Assembly (NCBI GenBank): GCA_003216725.1
Contig: QCIL01000003.1
Span: forward strand, 1-64,000
From: Prochlorococcus sp. AG-402-L18
GTDB lineage: Bacteria; Cyanobacteriota; Cyanobacteriia; PCC-6307; Cyanobiaceae
Length of the DNA: 64,000 bases
Reading direction: 5' to 3'
Position numbers and translations under genes: made by a program. Below are positions 1 through 11,217 of the stretch, piece by piece; position 1 is the first letter of the stretch, and every line of letters starts with the position of its first letter. A model generated the notes under the pieces. It saw nothing but the letters and a program-made list of their open reading frames with translations, was not told the origin of the DNA and made no database searches.

Positions 1-712
1 TAGTAAATTTTGAAAGTTCTGAATAAAAATTAATATGAAGTTTAGATAAATTATTATCGGAAAGAATATAAATTTGATTTGGGATCTTACCCTGCAATTC
101 TCTAGATTTTCTTAAATTCTTTATTAATTCAAACATATATAAACATGAAGGTTTTTCAGATATCTTTTTCTCTAATAATTTATATAAAATAGGTTGCCAA
201 AATTGTTCTGAATTTAAATTCTTAAATAGATTAAGTGACTTAATTTCATATCTATTCCATTCCGCAATCATTTCAGGTCTAAAAATTAGATAATTAATAA
301 AATTATTCGTGATCTTTTTTGCCAGATTATATAGATCTCCATCTATTGTCTTTTTATTATCCAAATATTTATTAATCCAATTTCTAAGCGGAAATGATTC
401 TTTAAAACTATTTAATTCTTCTAATGAATCAATAATGCCCCATTTAATTGAATCAAAATTCCACAAACCCATATCAGTTCCTGGAAAAAAATTTGTCAAT
501 AATGATTCGGTGTAACTTGATATTGTCTTTAATTCATAAAGAGCACTTATTTTATTTTTTATAGTTATTTGTTCACTTAACCACTTACCCAAAAAATAAT
601 TAGGAACTGCTATTTCTAAATTTTTATTTATAAGAGGAGGACATATTTTTAATTCTTCTGCCAAAAGCTCACTAATTACTTCAATTCTGTTTGACTTATA
701 TAGATTGAGCAA
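1..712 (-). CDS. recC: RecC-like exodeoxyribonuclease V gamma subunit, N-terminal part (runs off left edge)
   Basis: Reverse-strand reading frame open to the edge: LLNLYKSNRIEVISELLAEELKICPPLINKNLEIAVPNYFLGKWLSEQITIKNKIS..., resembling the RecC N-terminus; TTG start near 712 is uncertain. Confidence 0.7.
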   Translation of the reverse strand, partial: MLNLYKSNRIEVISELLAEELKICPPLINKNLEIAVPNYFLGKWLSEQITIKNKISALYELKTISSYTESLLTNFFPGTDMGLWNFDSIKWGIIDSLEELNSFKESFPLRNWINKYLDNKKTIDGDLYNLAKKITNNFINYLIFRPEMIAEWNRYEIKSLNLFKNLNSEQFWQPILYKLLEKKISEKPSCLYMFELIKNLRKSRELQGKIPNQIYILSDNNLSKLHINFYSELSKFT

Positions 713-729
713 TTTACTTGTTAGTTATA

Positions 730-1047
730 TTAATCAACTTTAAATGGATCAGTTATTTCTGCACTAGGACATTCGAATTCCCCCACAGCAACAAATTCTA
801 AACGAAGCTTTAAGAAAGTAATAAATTTTTTATCTGTTGATAAAACCGCCGCCGGTGGCACTGGGATCTTTGCTCTTAAATCATTAAATTTATTACTTTT
901 TAAAAAGGTTGGATTTTTTAAAAGCCAAAAATCTATTTCTTTATTATTTTCCTTATAGTTCCTCACTCTCTCTTTCAAAATTTCTTCAAGAGGTTCTTCT
1001 ACTGTTAAAAATTTTTCACTTGCCGCGACGAAAAAATATGTTGTCAT
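730..1047 (-). CDS. ycf54: Ycf54 / MgPME-cyclase complex family protein
   Basis: MTTYFFVAASEKFLTVEEPLEEILKERVRNYKENNKEIDFW... matches the Ycf54 pattern. Confidence 0.85.
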   Translation of the reverse strand: MTTYFFVAASEKFLTVEEPLEEILKERVRNYKENNKEIDFWLLKNPTFLKSNKFNDLRAKIPVPPAAVLSTDKKFITFLKLRLEFVAVGEFECPSAEITDPFKVD

Positions 1048-1055
1048 TTTTAAAT

Positions 1056-1772
1056 TTAATTTGATGTAATAAGGGACTTCATTTGACGAACAGACTTTTC
1101 TAAACCTACCGCTAAAGCCCTTGCAACAATACTATGGCCTATGTTTAACTCATTCATATTGTTAATTGATGCAATTTTTTTTACATTTTGATAATTTAAC
1201 CCATGCCCTGCATTAACAACTAATCCAATATCATTTGCTAAATAGGTAGATTCAATGATCTTTTGCAGTTCTTCATATTGAGCATCACCCTTTAAGTCAG
1301 CATATCTGCCAGTATGTAATTCTATGAAATCAAAACCTACTTCTTTTGAATAATTTATTTGATTGCTTTCAGGATCAATAAATGCACTAACTTTTATATT
1401 TGAATTTTTTAAAATTTTAACAAAATTTTTGAGATTTTTCTCATTTTTTTTAACATCTAAACCTCCTTCTGTTGTAACTTCTTCTCTTTTTTCAGGTACA
1501 AGTGTTACGTAATCTGGAAGAAGTTTTTTAGATATACCTAACATTTCATCTGTGGCAGCCATTTCTAAATTTAGTTGCGTTTTTATAGTATCTTTTAGAA
1601 GAAATACATCTCTATCCTGTATATGTCTTCTATCTTCTCTTAAATGCACTGTGATTGAATCTGCACCCCCTAATTCAGCTAAAAAGGCAAATTGAACAGG
1701 ATCTGGTTCCACAGTTTTCCTAGCCTGTCTAACATTCGCGATATGATCAATGTTTACTCCTAGAGTGGTCAT
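1056..1772 (-). CDS. pdxJ: Pyridoxine 5'-phosphate synthase
   Basis: [26 protein letters not shown]...[13 protein letters not shown]; classic PdxJ. Confidence 0.95.
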   Translation of the reverse strand: MTTLGVNIDHIANVRQARKTVEPDPVQFAFLAELGGADSITVHLREDRRHIQDRDVFLLKDTIKTQLNLEMAATDEMLGISKKLLPDYVTLVPEKREEVTTEGGLDVKKNEKNLKNFVKILKNSNIKVSAFIDPESNQINYSKEVGFDFIELHTGRYADLKGDAQYEELQKIIESTYLANDIGLVVNAGHGLNYQNVKKIASINNMNELNIGHSIVARALAVGLEKSVRQMKSLITSN

Positions 1773-1887
1773 AATTTAAATTTTAGTTTCTAGACAATCT
1801 AGTAACCGCCCAATGATAGCTAATAAAAAATTACAAAGATATAAATTATTAATATCATATAAATTATTAATATATAGTTAACTAAAT

Positions 1888-2562
1888 TTGAAAAAAAATA
1901 ATATAGATTTTAGATATGGCATTAACCCTTTATTGGGAAATATTGCAATGTTTGTTACTCAAGACATTGTAATTAAATATTTTTTTTGCGAAAAAAATAT
2001 AATAAATAGTCCTTTTCAAATTCCTCAAAATACATCAGTTATACTTGCCCCTACTCATAGATCAAGATGGGATGGATTAATTCTTACAATGGCTATGGGA
2101 AGAAGGGTAACAAAAAAAGATTGTCGATTTATGGTTACAAAATCAGAAATGAAAGGGATTCAAGGTTGGTTTTTAAAGAGGCTTGGTTGTTTCCCAGTTA
2201 ACCAAGAATCACCCTCCCTTTCAGTTTTAAGATATGCAGTTAATCTTATTGTGCAAAAGAGACAATTAGTTGTCTTCCCTGAAGGAAGAATAAATAAATT
2301 TAGAAAAAAAATAATCCTCAAAGAAGGTCTTTACAGGTTAGCCAAATTAGCAATAAAAAAATCTGAATCTATAACTATTCTTCCAATAGGTATAGCATAC
2401 AGTGAAGTTTCTCCAAAATTTAGAAGTAAAGTCTCAATATGTTTTGGGAAACCTTTATTTATAGACCACAATCAAAATTTATCAATTGATAGATTTAACA
2501 CCAAATTGCATATTAGGATGATGAAAGCGGAAGAAATTGCATTAAAAAAAGTCGGCCGATGA
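1888..2562 (+). CDS. plsC: 1-acyl-sn-glycerol-3-phosphate acyltransferase family
   Basis: APTHRSRWDGLIL (HX4D-like) and FPEGRI motifs. Confidence 0.8.
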   Translation: MKKNNIDFRYGINPLLGNIAMFVTQDIVIKYFFCEKNIINSPFQIPQNTSVILAPTHRSRWDGLILTMAMGRRVTKKDCRFMVTKSEMKGIQGWFLKRLGCFPVNQESPSLSVLRYAVNLIVQKRQLVVFPEGRINKFRKKIILKEGLYRLAKLAIKKSESITILPIGIAYSEVSPKFRSKVSICFGKPLFIDHNQNLSIDRFNTKLHIRMMKAEEIALKKVGR

Positions 2563-2603
2563 AACCTTAATAAGTTACTATTAAAACTATTAATTACGAG
2601 AAA

Positions 2604-3122
2604 ATGAAATTTTTAAAATTAATTCCAATTCTTTTAATATTTTTAGGTACTATCCCAAATTCAAATATAGTTTATGCTGAGGATAAAGATCCATCAAAAT
2701 ATAAAGTCCTCTCAGGCGACAATAAAAGGCTTTCTATAAATAAAGTTAAAAATTTTTTAGAAGAGGGTGATGCATTTGTTAAGGATGGTGATTTCGAAAA
2801 AGCTAAAGAATCTTTTGACAAAGCAAGAACTCTGTCAAAACAATTAGCAGGTTTTTATTCAGACTTAAAAGTTTCATTTAACAAACTAGATGCCAGAATT
2901 CCAGCAGAAATGTCAGAGAAAGGTAAAAAATCATTGCAAATATGGGCACAATCTAATTCAAGATTATCAGCAGTTTATATAAGAAAAAAACAACCTGAAG
3001 TAGCAGTCCCTTTACTTGTAGAAATAATCAGATTAATGACACCTTCAAGCCCTGAGGGTAAAGAAGCCTATGATAATTTAATTAAGCTTGGATTTGTTGA
3101 AACTCCATATAGAGGCTTCTAG
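2604..3122 (+). CDS. Conserved hypothetical protein with signal peptide
   Basis: N-terminal hydrophobic leader; TPR-like helical content. Confidence 0.6.
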   Translation: MKFLKLIPILLIFLGTIPNSNIVYAEDKDPSKYKVLSGDNKRLSINKVKNFLEEGDAFVKDGDFEKAKESFDKARTLSKQLAGFYSDLKVSFNKLDARIPAEMSEKGKKSLQIWAQSNSRLSAVYIRKKQPEVAVPLLVEIIRLMTPSSPEGKEAYDNLIKLGFVETPYRGF

Positions 3123-3130
3123 AGGTAATT

Positions 3131-3361
3131 ATGTCTACAAAAAATGAAGTAATTAACCTAATAAAAAAGAAAATTGCAAATTCTGAAGTTTTGGTTGAAA
3201 CTTTAAAAGGTGATGATCATTTGCAAGTTACTGTAATTTCATCTCAATTTAATGGATTATCATTAGTTAAACAACATCAGCTTGTCTATTCCGCTTTAAA
3301 GGAAAAATTAGCTTCAGAAGCAATCCATGCTCTCGCACTTAAAACAAGCACACCCAATTAA
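3131..3361 (+). CDS. bolA: BolA family protein
   Basis: DDHLQVTVISSQFNGLSLVKQHQLVYSALKE...IHALALKT; adjacent to monothiol glutaredoxin. Confidence 0.9.
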   Translation: MSTKNEVINLIKKKIANSEVLVETLKGDDHLQVTVISSQFNGLSLVKQHQLVYSALKEKLASEAIHALALKTSTPN

Positions 3362-3365
3362 ATTT

Positions 3366-3689
3366 ATGGAAAATTCAACTAAAGATAGAATTCAAAAACT
3401 TATTGAATCCAATCCTGTAATGGTCTTTATGAAAGGCACAAAGCTCATGCCTCAGTGCGGTTTCTCAAATAATGTTGTTCAAATCCTTAATTCCCTCGGA
3501 GTAGAATTTAATACTTTTGATGTTTTAAGTGATTACGAAATAAGAGAAGGCATTAAACAATACTCAGATTGGCCAACAATACCCCAAGTTTATTTAAAAG
3601 GAGAATTTTTGGGAGGTTCAGACATTCTTATCGAAATGTACAATTCTGGAACATTAAAAGAAAAGATAGAAATTGAACTAGCGTCTTAA
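3366..3689 (+). CDS. grxD: Monothiol glutaredoxin (Grx4/GrxD type)
   Basis: VMVFMKGTKLMPQCGFSNNVVQIL...WPTIPQVYLKGEFLGGSDIL; start moved to MENSTKDR (ATG 3366) from track start 3327. Confidence 0.92.
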   Translation: MENSTKDRIQKLIESNPVMVFMKGTKLMPQCGFSNNVVQILNSLGVEFNTFDVLSDYEIREGIKQYSDWPTIPQVYLKGEFLGGSDILIEMYNSGTLKEKIEIELAS

Positions 3690-3748
3690 ATTTATTACTA
3701 AGTATAAATACTAATAATTTAATAAAAATTAATATTTTGAATCTTTTT

Positions 3749-4006
3749 TTACTTGAAAAAACCTTTATTTTCCTCGCTATCTGGATTAATAAAACTTGAT
3801 GAATCAAGTATCCATCTTTCTATTAATCGTTCCAGTTTTTCTTGATCTTTTAGCTCTAAAGCATTGCAATTCCTTAAAGCTTGAAGGTAACCATCACTGT
3901 ATAATTTCAAGTCTGAAGGAGAATGAAATCTAGTTACTAAGTCCTGACAACTATCGCAAATGGATTGAAAATGACGTATCGCTATTGGATTTTCAAATGA
4001 TGTCAT
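3749..4006 (-). CDS. Conserved cyanobacterial hypothetical protein
   Basis: 85 aa ORF, well placed between conserved genes. Confidence 0.6.
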   Translation of the reverse strand: MTSFENPIAIRHFQSICDSCQDLVTRFHSPSDLKLYSDGYLQALRNCNALELKDQEKLERLIERWILDSSSFINPDSEENKGFFK

Positions 4007-4092
4007 AATTTGATAAATTCTGATTTTTAATTAGCTTTTGTTATACCTTATTAAGGATGATAAAAAATTGCCTGGTCAAACAGTAATTAAGA

Positions 4093-4827
4093 ATGCAATC
4101 AACTGAGCATTTAGCTTCAACTCCTGGCAATTCAAAATTGCCATCAACCTCTCAGACCCCCTCGAGAGTACTTGTTGTTGAACCTCACCCCACATTAAGA
4201 ACAGTCTTAGTACAAAGACTTCGTCAAGACGGTCATTTGGCTGCCGCAGTTGGTTCTGCGTTAGAAGCTGTTGATCTGTGTAGAGAACAATCTCCTGACT
4301 TATTAGTTAGTGCTGAAATATTAGAACAAAATACAGCGATGAAATTAGCTCATCAAATGGGATGTTCTGTAATAGTTCTAACTGCAAGATCAGGAGTAGA
4401 AGCACTAGTAACGCTGTTCGACGAAGGAGCCGATGATGTTCTTAGAAAACCATTTGGCCTTGAAGAACTAGCAGCAAGATGTAGAACACTTCTCAAAAGG
4501 GGTAGGATAGGATTGCAAGAAAAAGTTTCTGTTGGTCCTCTAGAAGTTCATCTACTTTTAAGACAAGTTACTTTGAGTGAGAAGCCAGTAGAACTAAGCC
4601 CAAGAGAATTTGCTTTGCTTTGTGCTCTTCTTATGCCTCCAGGGATGGTTAGAAGCCGTCAGGAGCTTCTAAGAATGGCTTGGCCCCCTTTCAGCGGTGG
4701 TCCAAGATCAGTCGATACTCAAGTTTTAACATTACGTAGAAAATTAGAACAGGCCGGATTAGGTGAAGGAGGAGGTATAACTACAGTTCGTCAACAAGGA
4801 TATAGATTTAGTATTGATAATATTTGA
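4093..4827 (+). CDS. OmpR-family response regulator with atypical receiver (no canonical phospho-Asp)
   Basis: Receiver VLVVEPHPTLRTVL...PDLLVSAEIL...LRKPFGLEEL plus winged-helix LSPREFALLCALL...VDTQVLTLRRKLEQ. Confidence 0.85.
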   Translation: MQSTEHLASTPGNSKLPSTSQTPSRVLVVEPHPTLRTVLVQRLRQDGHLAAAVGSALEAVDLCREQSPDLLVSAEILEQNTAMKLAHQMGCSVIVLTARSGVEALVTLFDEGADDVLRKPFGLEELAARCRTLLKRGRIGLQEKVSVGPLEVHLLLRQVTLSEKPVELSPREFALLCALLMPPGMVRSRQELLRMAWPPFSGGPRSVDTQVLTLRRKLEQAGLGEGGGITTVRQQGYRFSIDNI

Positions 4828-5332
4828 TAAATAAAAAGAGTTCCCCTAAAATCATAACAATTGACAAAAATGTCAGTAATTTATAAGTCCATAAAGGAGA
4901 AATATACGACAAATCTCCAAATTCAAAGTTAGTTTTTTTCGAAATAATGCTTATAAATTTTTCGAATTTCTCTACCCTTTGTGGAACTAAAAAACTCTCA
5001 CCATTACTTGTTATAAAATAATAGACCTTACTTCCCTGACTAGTTGGACAAGATTTTATTAACTTAATATCTTTCCAAGAAATTTCCCAACTTTTCCTTC
5101 CAAAAATTCTAGAAACAAAGTTTGAGTTGTACGATACTTTTTCATCACAAGTTATTAGGCAATCGTTTGTTATAGAAACTATCAAAAACATTCCAAATAA
5201 GAACGCAATCATTGAAAATATTCTTAATTCTTCAATAGACATAATTGGTATTGGAATTGTAAGTGCCAAATACAATGTAATTAAAGAACTTTTAACAGAA
5301 AAAAGAGTTTTAAATTTTTCTACCATTTGCAT
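4808..5332 (-). CDS. Hypothetical membrane protein
   Basis: 174 aa; hydrophobic segments at both ends. Confidence 0.55.
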   Translation of the reverse strand: MQMVEKFKTLFSVKSSLITLYLALTIPIPIMSIEELRIFSMIAFLFGMFLIVSITNDCLITCDEKVSYNSNFVSRIFGRKSWEISWKDIKLIKSCPTSQGSKVYYFITSNGESFLVPQRVEKFEKFISIISKKTNFEFGDLSYISPLWTYKLLTFLSIVMILGELFLFIKYYQY

Positions 5333-5342
5333 AAGAAATATT

Positions 5343-6944
5343 CTAGTCTGGTAAATTAATACTATTAATTTTTAATTTTGATCCTATTTTATGAGCACAG
5401 GCATAACCACTGAAGGCAACCGCATTAAGACCTTGCCCAGGGAAACATGAATCACCTACACAATAGAGATTTTTAATTTTTGTAGTATTAAATGGCATAG
5501 GTAGTAAACCAAGTAACTTTTTCTTAGGAATTGGCCCATAACTACCCTCAAATCTACCAAGGAATTTTTTATGTGTTCTTGGAGTACCAATTTCCTTATG
5601 ATCAATGTTTTTGTCTAAATTTGGGATTATTTTAGTGATCTTTTTAATAAGAAATGAGTAATAAATTTCTTTCTTAATGAGGTATTCTTCTCTTGAAAGG
5701 TTCTCCCATTCATCTATTGATGATGGAGTAAAAGCGTGAATAATATGTTTTCCCTCAGGAGCCAAAGATGAATCAAGCAGAGTAGGTATTGAGATAAAAA
5801 TTACCCCTTTTTCATCTTCTAGCTCATCCCAATTCTCCACAATTATATGATGACAATTAAATTCGTTATCTATTACATCTTTAGTAACTCCAAGATGAAT
5901 CGAAACGAATGATGGAGAGGGTTTATAAGTTTCTGACCACCTGTATTCACTTTTAGGTACATACTCTTTTTTAATTAATCCTTTTTTATTTTCATTTAGA
6001 CCAAAAGTATCCCATCTAGTGGAATTAGAAACAATAATATCTGCGTGAAGTTCTTCCCCATTTGAAAGCTTCACTCCAAATGCTATTCCATCTTTTAAAA
6101 GTATCTCGGTTACATTAGCTTTATAACGAATCTTACTTCCTAATCTCTCAATACCAGAGACTAATTTTTCTGCAATTTTGCCTACACCACCTTTTGGATA
6201 ATTTATACCTCCTACATGACGATCAGTAAAAACCATCCCAGCATTTATCATAGGAGTTTTAAGGGCAGGCATTACAGACCAACAAAAACATTCAATATCG
6301 ATAAACTTTAAAAGTTCAGGATCTTTTATGAACTTTCTTGCAACATCACCAGCATTTACTGGCAACCATCTAGCCAACCCCAAGCATGCTAATGGAGCTT
6401 TAAAGAAAACCTTATAAAGGTAATTAATATCTTCTATTGACAAAAGAGGCATTGAATCTAAACAATTAAAAACTTTTTCACATGTTCCGTAAAATTTCTC
6501 AATACCTTCTTTCTCATGCGGAAAGAGTTTAGCTAATTTACTAATAAATTTTTCATATTCTCTATCAACAGAAATATTAAGGTTATTGGGAAGGTGATAT
6601 TCCAGTTGAACAGGATCAGGAATAGTTTCACAATTCTCATTTACATCCCTTAGAGCTCGAGTTAATAAATTTGTATAACCTTTCTTACCAAATCCAAAAA
6701 TCATTGAGGCTCCAACATCAAAGGTATAACCTTTTCTAGTAAAGGAACCTCCACTTCCTCCAGGAATTATATATTTCTCAAGAACAAGAACTCTGGCACC
6801 CTTAGCAGCTAATTGCGATGCTGTTACTAATCCCCCTATTCCTGAGCCAATAATTATTGCATCAAATTTTTCTTTAAAGTCTTTCATTTTCAATTTCAGA
6901 TATCTTATTTTAATTAATCTCAAGAAGTAATTGATCCTTTTCAA
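5343..6944 (-). CDS. crtH: Carotenoid isomerase (CrtISO/CrtH family)
   Basis: [31 protein letters not shown]...[25 protein letters not shown]; true start possibly MKDFKEKFD near 6887. Confidence 0.88.
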   Translation of the reverse strand: MKRINYFLRLIKIRYLKLKMKDFKEKFDAIIIGSGIGGLVTASQLAAKGARVLVLEKYIIPGGSGGSFTRKGYTFDVGASMIFGFGKKGYTNLLTRALRDVNENCETIPDPVQLEYHLPNNLNISVDREYEKFISKLAKLFPHEKEGIEKFYGTCEKVFNCLDSMPLLSIEDINYLYKVFFKAPLACLGLARWLPVNAGDVARKFIKDPELLKFIDIECFCWSVMPALKTPMINAGMVFTDRHVGGINYPKGGVGKIAEKLVSGIERLGSKIRYKANVTEILLKDGIAFGVKLSNGEELHADIIVSNSTRWDTFGLNENKKGLIKKEYVPKSEYRWSETYKPSPSFVSIHLGVTKDVIDNEFNCHHIIVENWDELEDEKGVIFISIPTLLDSSLAPEGKHIIHAFTPSSIDEWENLSREEYLIKKEIYYSFLIKKITKIIPNLDKNIDHKEIGTPRTHKKFLGRFEGSYGPIPKKKLLGLLPMPFNTTKIKNLYCVGDSCFPGQGLNAVAFSGYACAHKIGSKLKINSINLPD

Positions 6945-8319
6945 AATATGAATCCAAAAATTTTTTAAAATTTTGTGATGCTTCTAAGGATCTCTTCTGG
7001 TAGTTATGATATCTCAGTTTTTTATCTCTTATTTTATTTGCTAATTCAGGAACCAAGCCAAATGAAGCCGGCATTGGTTGAAATTTATTTTTTTGATTAG
7101 ACATTATTTTATTTTTATTACTTATAAAGTTCATTAAAGAACCGATCATCGATTCGTCAGGAAAAGTTACTGGACTTTTATTTTTTGCCAAAAGTGAAGC
7201 ATTAATTCCAGCCAACAACCCCCCTGCTGCGGCTGCTGCATATCCTTCTGTACCAGTTATTTGCCCTGCGGCAAGAAGTGTATCTCTCTTCAAAAATTGA
7301 AGTGTTGGCAAAAGTAATTTAGGAGATTCCAAAAATGTATTTCTATGCATTACGCCAAAACGTACAAATTCAGCTTTTTCCAAACCAGGAATCATCCTAA
7401 ATATTCTTTTTTGTTCTGACCATTTGAGATTAGTTTGAAACCCAACCATATTAAGTAATTTACCTTCAAGATCTTCCTTCCTTAATTGCACAATTGCATG
7501 TGGTCTTTTCTTTAATCTATTTTCCTTATCAAATAAATCTCCCCAATCTGGATTCCATAGACCAATAGATTTCAAAGGGCCATATCTCATAGTGTCAACT
7601 CCTCTTCTAGCCAACTCCTCAATTGGCAAACAAGCTTCAAAAAAATTTGCAGACTCTTTATCAAAATCCTTTAAAGAAGCTTGATGACCTTCAATCAATT
7701 CGTTCCTAAAATTAATATATTCATTTTTATTCATCGGACAATTTAAATAGGCCGGATCACCTTTGTCATATCTACTTGCCTTAAAAACTAATTCATGATC
7801 AACACTTTCTCCATATAAAATTGGGCTTGCCGCATCAAAGAAATGGCAAGAATCGATTCCTGTGAATGTTTTAATTTTGGAAGCTAGTGAATCTGAAGTC
7901 AGTGGACCACTAGCAAGTATGGTAATAGTATCTTTTTGTGGAATATCTAATTGTTCAAACCTCTTGATTTCAATTAAAGGATGATCAGATAAAAGTTCTG
8001 TTAGATATTTGCTGAATTTTGATCTATCTACAGCAAGGGCTCCTCCCGCCGGTACAGAGAATTTATCTGCTGTATTTATTATCAAAGAATTAAAAGTCCT
8101 TAATTCTTCCTGTAGAAGGCCTGCAGCCCGATCAGGGCTCAAAGCACCGAAACTATTACTGCAAACTAATTCTCCAAAATCACTTGTATGGTGAGCAAGG
8201 GTCGAATGAAAAGGTCTCATTTCAACTAATTTAACAGCTATTCCTGAATTTGCTATTTGCCATGCAGCTTCTGAGCCTGCGAGACCAGCTCCTATAACTA
8301 TTACTTTTTTATTTATCAA
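6910..8319 (-). CDS. trmFO: Methylenetetrahydrofolate-tRNA-(uracil-5-)-methyltransferase
   Basis: [31 protein letters not shown]...CSNSFGA; TrmFO/Gid. Confidence 0.95.
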   Translation of the reverse strand: MINKKVIVIGAGLAGSEAAWQIANSGIAVKLVEMRPFHSTLAHHTSDFGELVCSNSFGALSPDRAAGLLQEELRTFNSLIINTADKFSVPAGGALAVDRSKFSKYLTELLSDHPLIEIKRFEQLDIPQKDTITILASGPLTSDSLASKIKTFTGIDSCHFFDAASPILYGESVDHELVFKASRYDKGDPAYLNCPMNKNEYINFRNELIEGHQASLKDFDKESANFFEACLPIEELARRGVDTMRYGPLKSIGLWNPDWGDLFDKENRLKKRPHAIVQLRKEDLEGKLLNMVGFQTNLKWSEQKRIFRMIPGLEKAEFVRFGVMHRNTFLESPKLLLPTLQFLKRDTLLAAGQITGTEGYAAAAAGGLLAGINASLLAKNKSPVTFPDESMIGSLMNFISNKNKIMSNQKNKFQPMPASFGLVPELANKIRDKKLRYHNYQKRSLEASQNFKKFLDSYFEKDQLLLEIN

Positions 8320-8325
8320 ATTTAA

Positions 8326-8442
8326 TTAATCCTTACCCAAAAAGTCTCTATTAAATTGTTCTCTGGCAGGCTTTTGAATATTAAAAATAACCCAAGCAAG
8401 AGCCGCAATAATCGGAGCAAACACTACAATAGTTCTCAACAT
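8326..8442 (-). CDS. psbY: Photosystem II protein Y
   Basis: 38-aa reading [38 protein letters not shown] (not in ORF track, short). Confidence 0.8.
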
Positions 8443-8617
8443 TTTAGTAATTTAATAATTCAATCAATATTTTAGCTTTCATCTTCTCATAAAGAGAGAA
8501 TTTTTAATTTTTTATCTTATAAGTTAAGAATTGTATTTCAATTGTTCAAGTTAAAATAATAAGTTGTTTTTTTTACCTTTAAAAGGGATAATTTTTAAGT
8601 ACTCAATTTTACAAAAT

Positions 8618-8689
8618 GGGTCGCTAGCTCAGCGGTAGAGCATCCGGCTTTTAACCGGCTGGTCCTGAGTTCGAATCTCAGGCGACCCA
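8618..8689 (+). tRNA. tRNA-Lys (TTT)
   Basis: GGGTCGC...GCGACCC acceptor stem, anticodon loop CTTTTAA, TTCGAATC T-loop. Confidence 0.96.
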
Positions 8690-8777
8690 CATTTAAAAGA
8701 TATTGAGTCAATTTTATTCAATTAATTAAATTTTAAAAAAAATCTAAAATTGAGTTAAAAATAGTTCTTTATTAAAT

Positions 8778-9080
8778 ATGCAATTATACGTTATTGATTG
8801 GTTATTCAAGAATTCTGAAGATCAGCTCTTTGCAACTAAAAAATTTTGTAAATTTTTAAAAGAAGATGGTCTGCATAAATTTATTGAAGGTTTCGAGTTA
8901 AAATTCATAGTCCATACCCCGCAAAATGGATCAGGTATTATCATTTGTTCAGCTCAAAATACTTCCACTCTATTCAGGATTATAAATTCATGGAGGGAGA
9001 ATTATAATATTTCATTCAATATAAAACCTGCTTTATCAAATGAGGAATTACTTGGTTTAACATCATCGGAAGATTATTAA
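8778..9080 (+). CDS. DUF3303-like small protein
   Basis: MQLYVIDWLFKNSEDQLFATKKFCKFLK...; similar scale and layout to the 30879-31151 protein. Confidence 0.5.
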   Translation: MQLYVIDWLFKNSEDQLFATKKFCKFLKEDGLHKFIEGFELKFIVHTPQNGSGIIICSAQNTSTLFRIINSWRENYNISFNIKPALSNEELLGLTSSEDY

Positions 9081-9228
9081 AAAATTTCTATACAAATTTG
9101 TGTTCAAAATATGTGTTTTTAAGAAAAAAAATTAAATTCAAAGACTTTTAAGCAAAAATTAGACAATTAGCTTTACAAAGCTTCATAAAAGCTGTTACAA
9201 TAATTTACATAACTTACTTACTTTTATC

Positions 9229-9336
9229 ATGACTCCTGAAGCAGAACGTTTTAATGGTTGGGCAGCAATGTTAGGTTTCGTTGCAGCTGTTGGTGCTTAT
9301 GTTACTACTGGCCAAATCATCCCAGGTTGGTTCTAA
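9229..9336 (+). CDS. hli: High-light-inducible (Hli) protein, 35 aa
   Basis: MTPEAERFNGWAAMLGFVAAVGAYVTTGQIIPGWF; Hli motif. Confidence 0.92.
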   Translation: MTPEAERFNGWAAMLGFVAAVGAYVTTGQIIPGWF

Positions 9337-9485
9337 GCTTTTTTTCAATACATTTTTAGTATTGACTAAATTCAAACATTCACTAAATTATTAACTATTA
9401 ATTTAAAATTTTAGAGTTAAATTTTCTATAAATATTCGTAGATTCTAACTCTAACAATTTGATGAATTAAATTCACACCAAACCT

Positions 9486-9515
9486 TAAACCTTGAATTAT
9501 TCAAGGTTTTTTTTA
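9486..9515 (+). terminator. Rho-independent terminator
   Basis: ACCTTGAATTATTCAAGGT followed by a T run. Confidence 0.8.
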
Positions 9516-9535
9516 TTATTTAAATAAAAAACAAA

Positions 9536-9673
9536 TTAGAGATTTTTTTCTGTATTTTTGTCAATTGTATCTAAACATGTTGAACATAATAAATGTCCTT
9601 TTTTTATCCAAAATGTTTTAGTTGACCTTTCTATATCCTTTCTACATATCAAACATTTAAATATTGGAGACAT
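9536..9673 (-). CDS. Small zinc-ribbon-like protein (45 aa)
   Basis: MSPIFKCLICRKDIERSTKTFWIKKGHLLCSTCLDTIDKNTEKNL with two CxxC motifs. Confidence 0.55.
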   Translation of the reverse strand: MSPIFKCLICRKDIERSTKTFWIKKGHLLCSTCLDTIDKNTEKNL

Positions 9674-9870
9674 TATGATTTTAGAAATTTTTGATTAGAT
9701 TTTTCTATTAATTATTATCTATTAATGTAGGATTTTGTTAAATTTTTATTGTTTTTTAATGCCTGTCAAATAATCACAGATATCAATTTAATAGAAAAGG
9801 TAAAAATATAACCATATAATTGTTCCCATATGTTCAAATAATCCTAACGTCATTTTTTTATTTAAGTATT

Positions 9871-10926
9871 ATTTGTCATTTAAAAAAGGCCTGCAATTAT
9901 GCAGACCTTTTTGTGTGTTGGAGATTATCTAAACTAAATTAATAAATTTAGAAGCTGAATGAAGTTTTAACCATTACACCTGTTTCGTCATCTACTCCAG
10001 TAGTTGCCTTTTCCTTAACGAAGAATAATGGTGTAACTGTCATACCATCGTTGATTGGATAAGAGTAATATGCTTCATACATATACTCTTCATCTGCATC
10101 CTCTAGGATATCACTGTAACCTAAAGCTACTCCAGCTGTTCCTGGTCCTACGTCTCCGCTAACACCAACGAAGAAACTTGTTGACTCATCTGCACTAGGT
10201 GTAGCACCACCAAGATCAGCAACTTCGTAACCAACACTTATTGAAGGTAAACCTTCTGGTGTGTAGTAAGCATTAAGAGCTGTATACTTGTTAACTGAGA
10301 AAACATTGTCATCAGCACCATTAGGTACTTCATCATTGTCAACGATACCGTATGTTACTGAAACACCGTAGTTATCAGCTGTGTAAGCTGCGTTGAAACC
10401 ATAAGCATCTTTGCTTTCTAAAGTTGCTAGACCACTTTCAGGACCTGCGTAACCAAAGGCAGTAGTAAGTCCGTTTCCGAAGTCATAAGCAGCACCTATC
10501 ATTGCACCACCGTTAGTGATACCAGCATTTACATTAGCGCAGTCATCAAGAGTATTTGATGGTCCGCCGTATGCGCAAGCTGTTGTGAAAAGTGCACTAC
10601 CATCTGTGTTATCACCAACAATAACAGTTGTTGAAGAACCAACAGGGAAAGTGTAAGATACGCCATCAACTCTTAGGCCGTCACCACTTGAGTTACCATC
10701 AAATTCAGCAACTCCAAGACCTGATGCATTACCAGCGTCTAAAGAAATATCAAGTGAATCTTCACCAGTAAAACTTGTATTAAGATCGATCTGGAAGCTA
10801 TAACCTGCCATTACAGCACTGTCTTCCTGAACTCCAGCGAGGGTGCTATCTTGGTCTCCACCATCAACTGAACCGACATACATGTCAGCGCTGAATGAAG
10901 CAGTTGTAGTTTCTGAAAAACTACCA
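9871..10926 (-). repeat. Near-identical direct repeat, copy A (porin barrel plus terminator)
   Basis: Aligns to 11218-12273 at constant offset 1347; differences noticed only at 10672/12019 and 10890/12237. Confidence 0.9.
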
Positions 10927-11135
10927 TCATGACTATCATCAACAAGACCTTCTCCTCCGGCAAGAAGAGGATTTATATCTGAATCGTCATTATTGAAAGA
11001 ATTAGCAAATTCTATACTCTCAACATCAGAGTAATTTGAAATTTCAACTAAATCTACTTCAGAAGCATTTGCAGTAATAGGTGCTAAAAGACCTAATGCT
11101 GCAGGTGCTATAAGCAAACGTTGGAAAATCTTCAT
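9948..11135 (-). CDS. Som-type cyanobacterial porin, copy 1
   Basis: Signal peptide plus beta-barrel repeats ending in KTSFSF; barrel nearly identical to copy 2. Confidence 0.85.
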   Translation of the reverse strand: MKIFQRLLIAPAALGLLAPITANASEVDLVEISNYSDVESIEFANSFNNDDSDINPLLAGGEGLVDDSHDGSFSETTTASFSADMYVGSVDGGDQDSTLAGVQEDSAVMAGYSFQIDLNTSFTGEDSLDISLDAGNASGLGVAEFDGNSSGDGLRVDGVSYTFPVGSSTTVIVGDNTDGSALFTTACAYGGPSNTLDDCANVNAGITNGGAMIGAAYDFGNGLTTAFGYAGPESGLATLESKDAYGFNAAYTADNYGVSVTYGIVDNDEVPNGADDNVFSVNKYTALNAYYTPEGLPSISVGYEVADLGGATPSADESTSFFVGVSGDVGPGTAGVALGYSDILEDADEEYMYEAYYSYPINDGMTVTPLFFVKEKATTGVDDETGVMVKTSFSF

Positions 11136-11217
11136 AAAAATTCCTCACACAGAAATTAAACATACTTAAAGATAGTTCAAAATATTTTTATTTACAAGTT
11201 TATGTAGACAAAAAGAA

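Noticed and set aside
309-515. 68-aa plus-strand ORF
   Set aside because: Antisense to the continuous RecC-like reading frame
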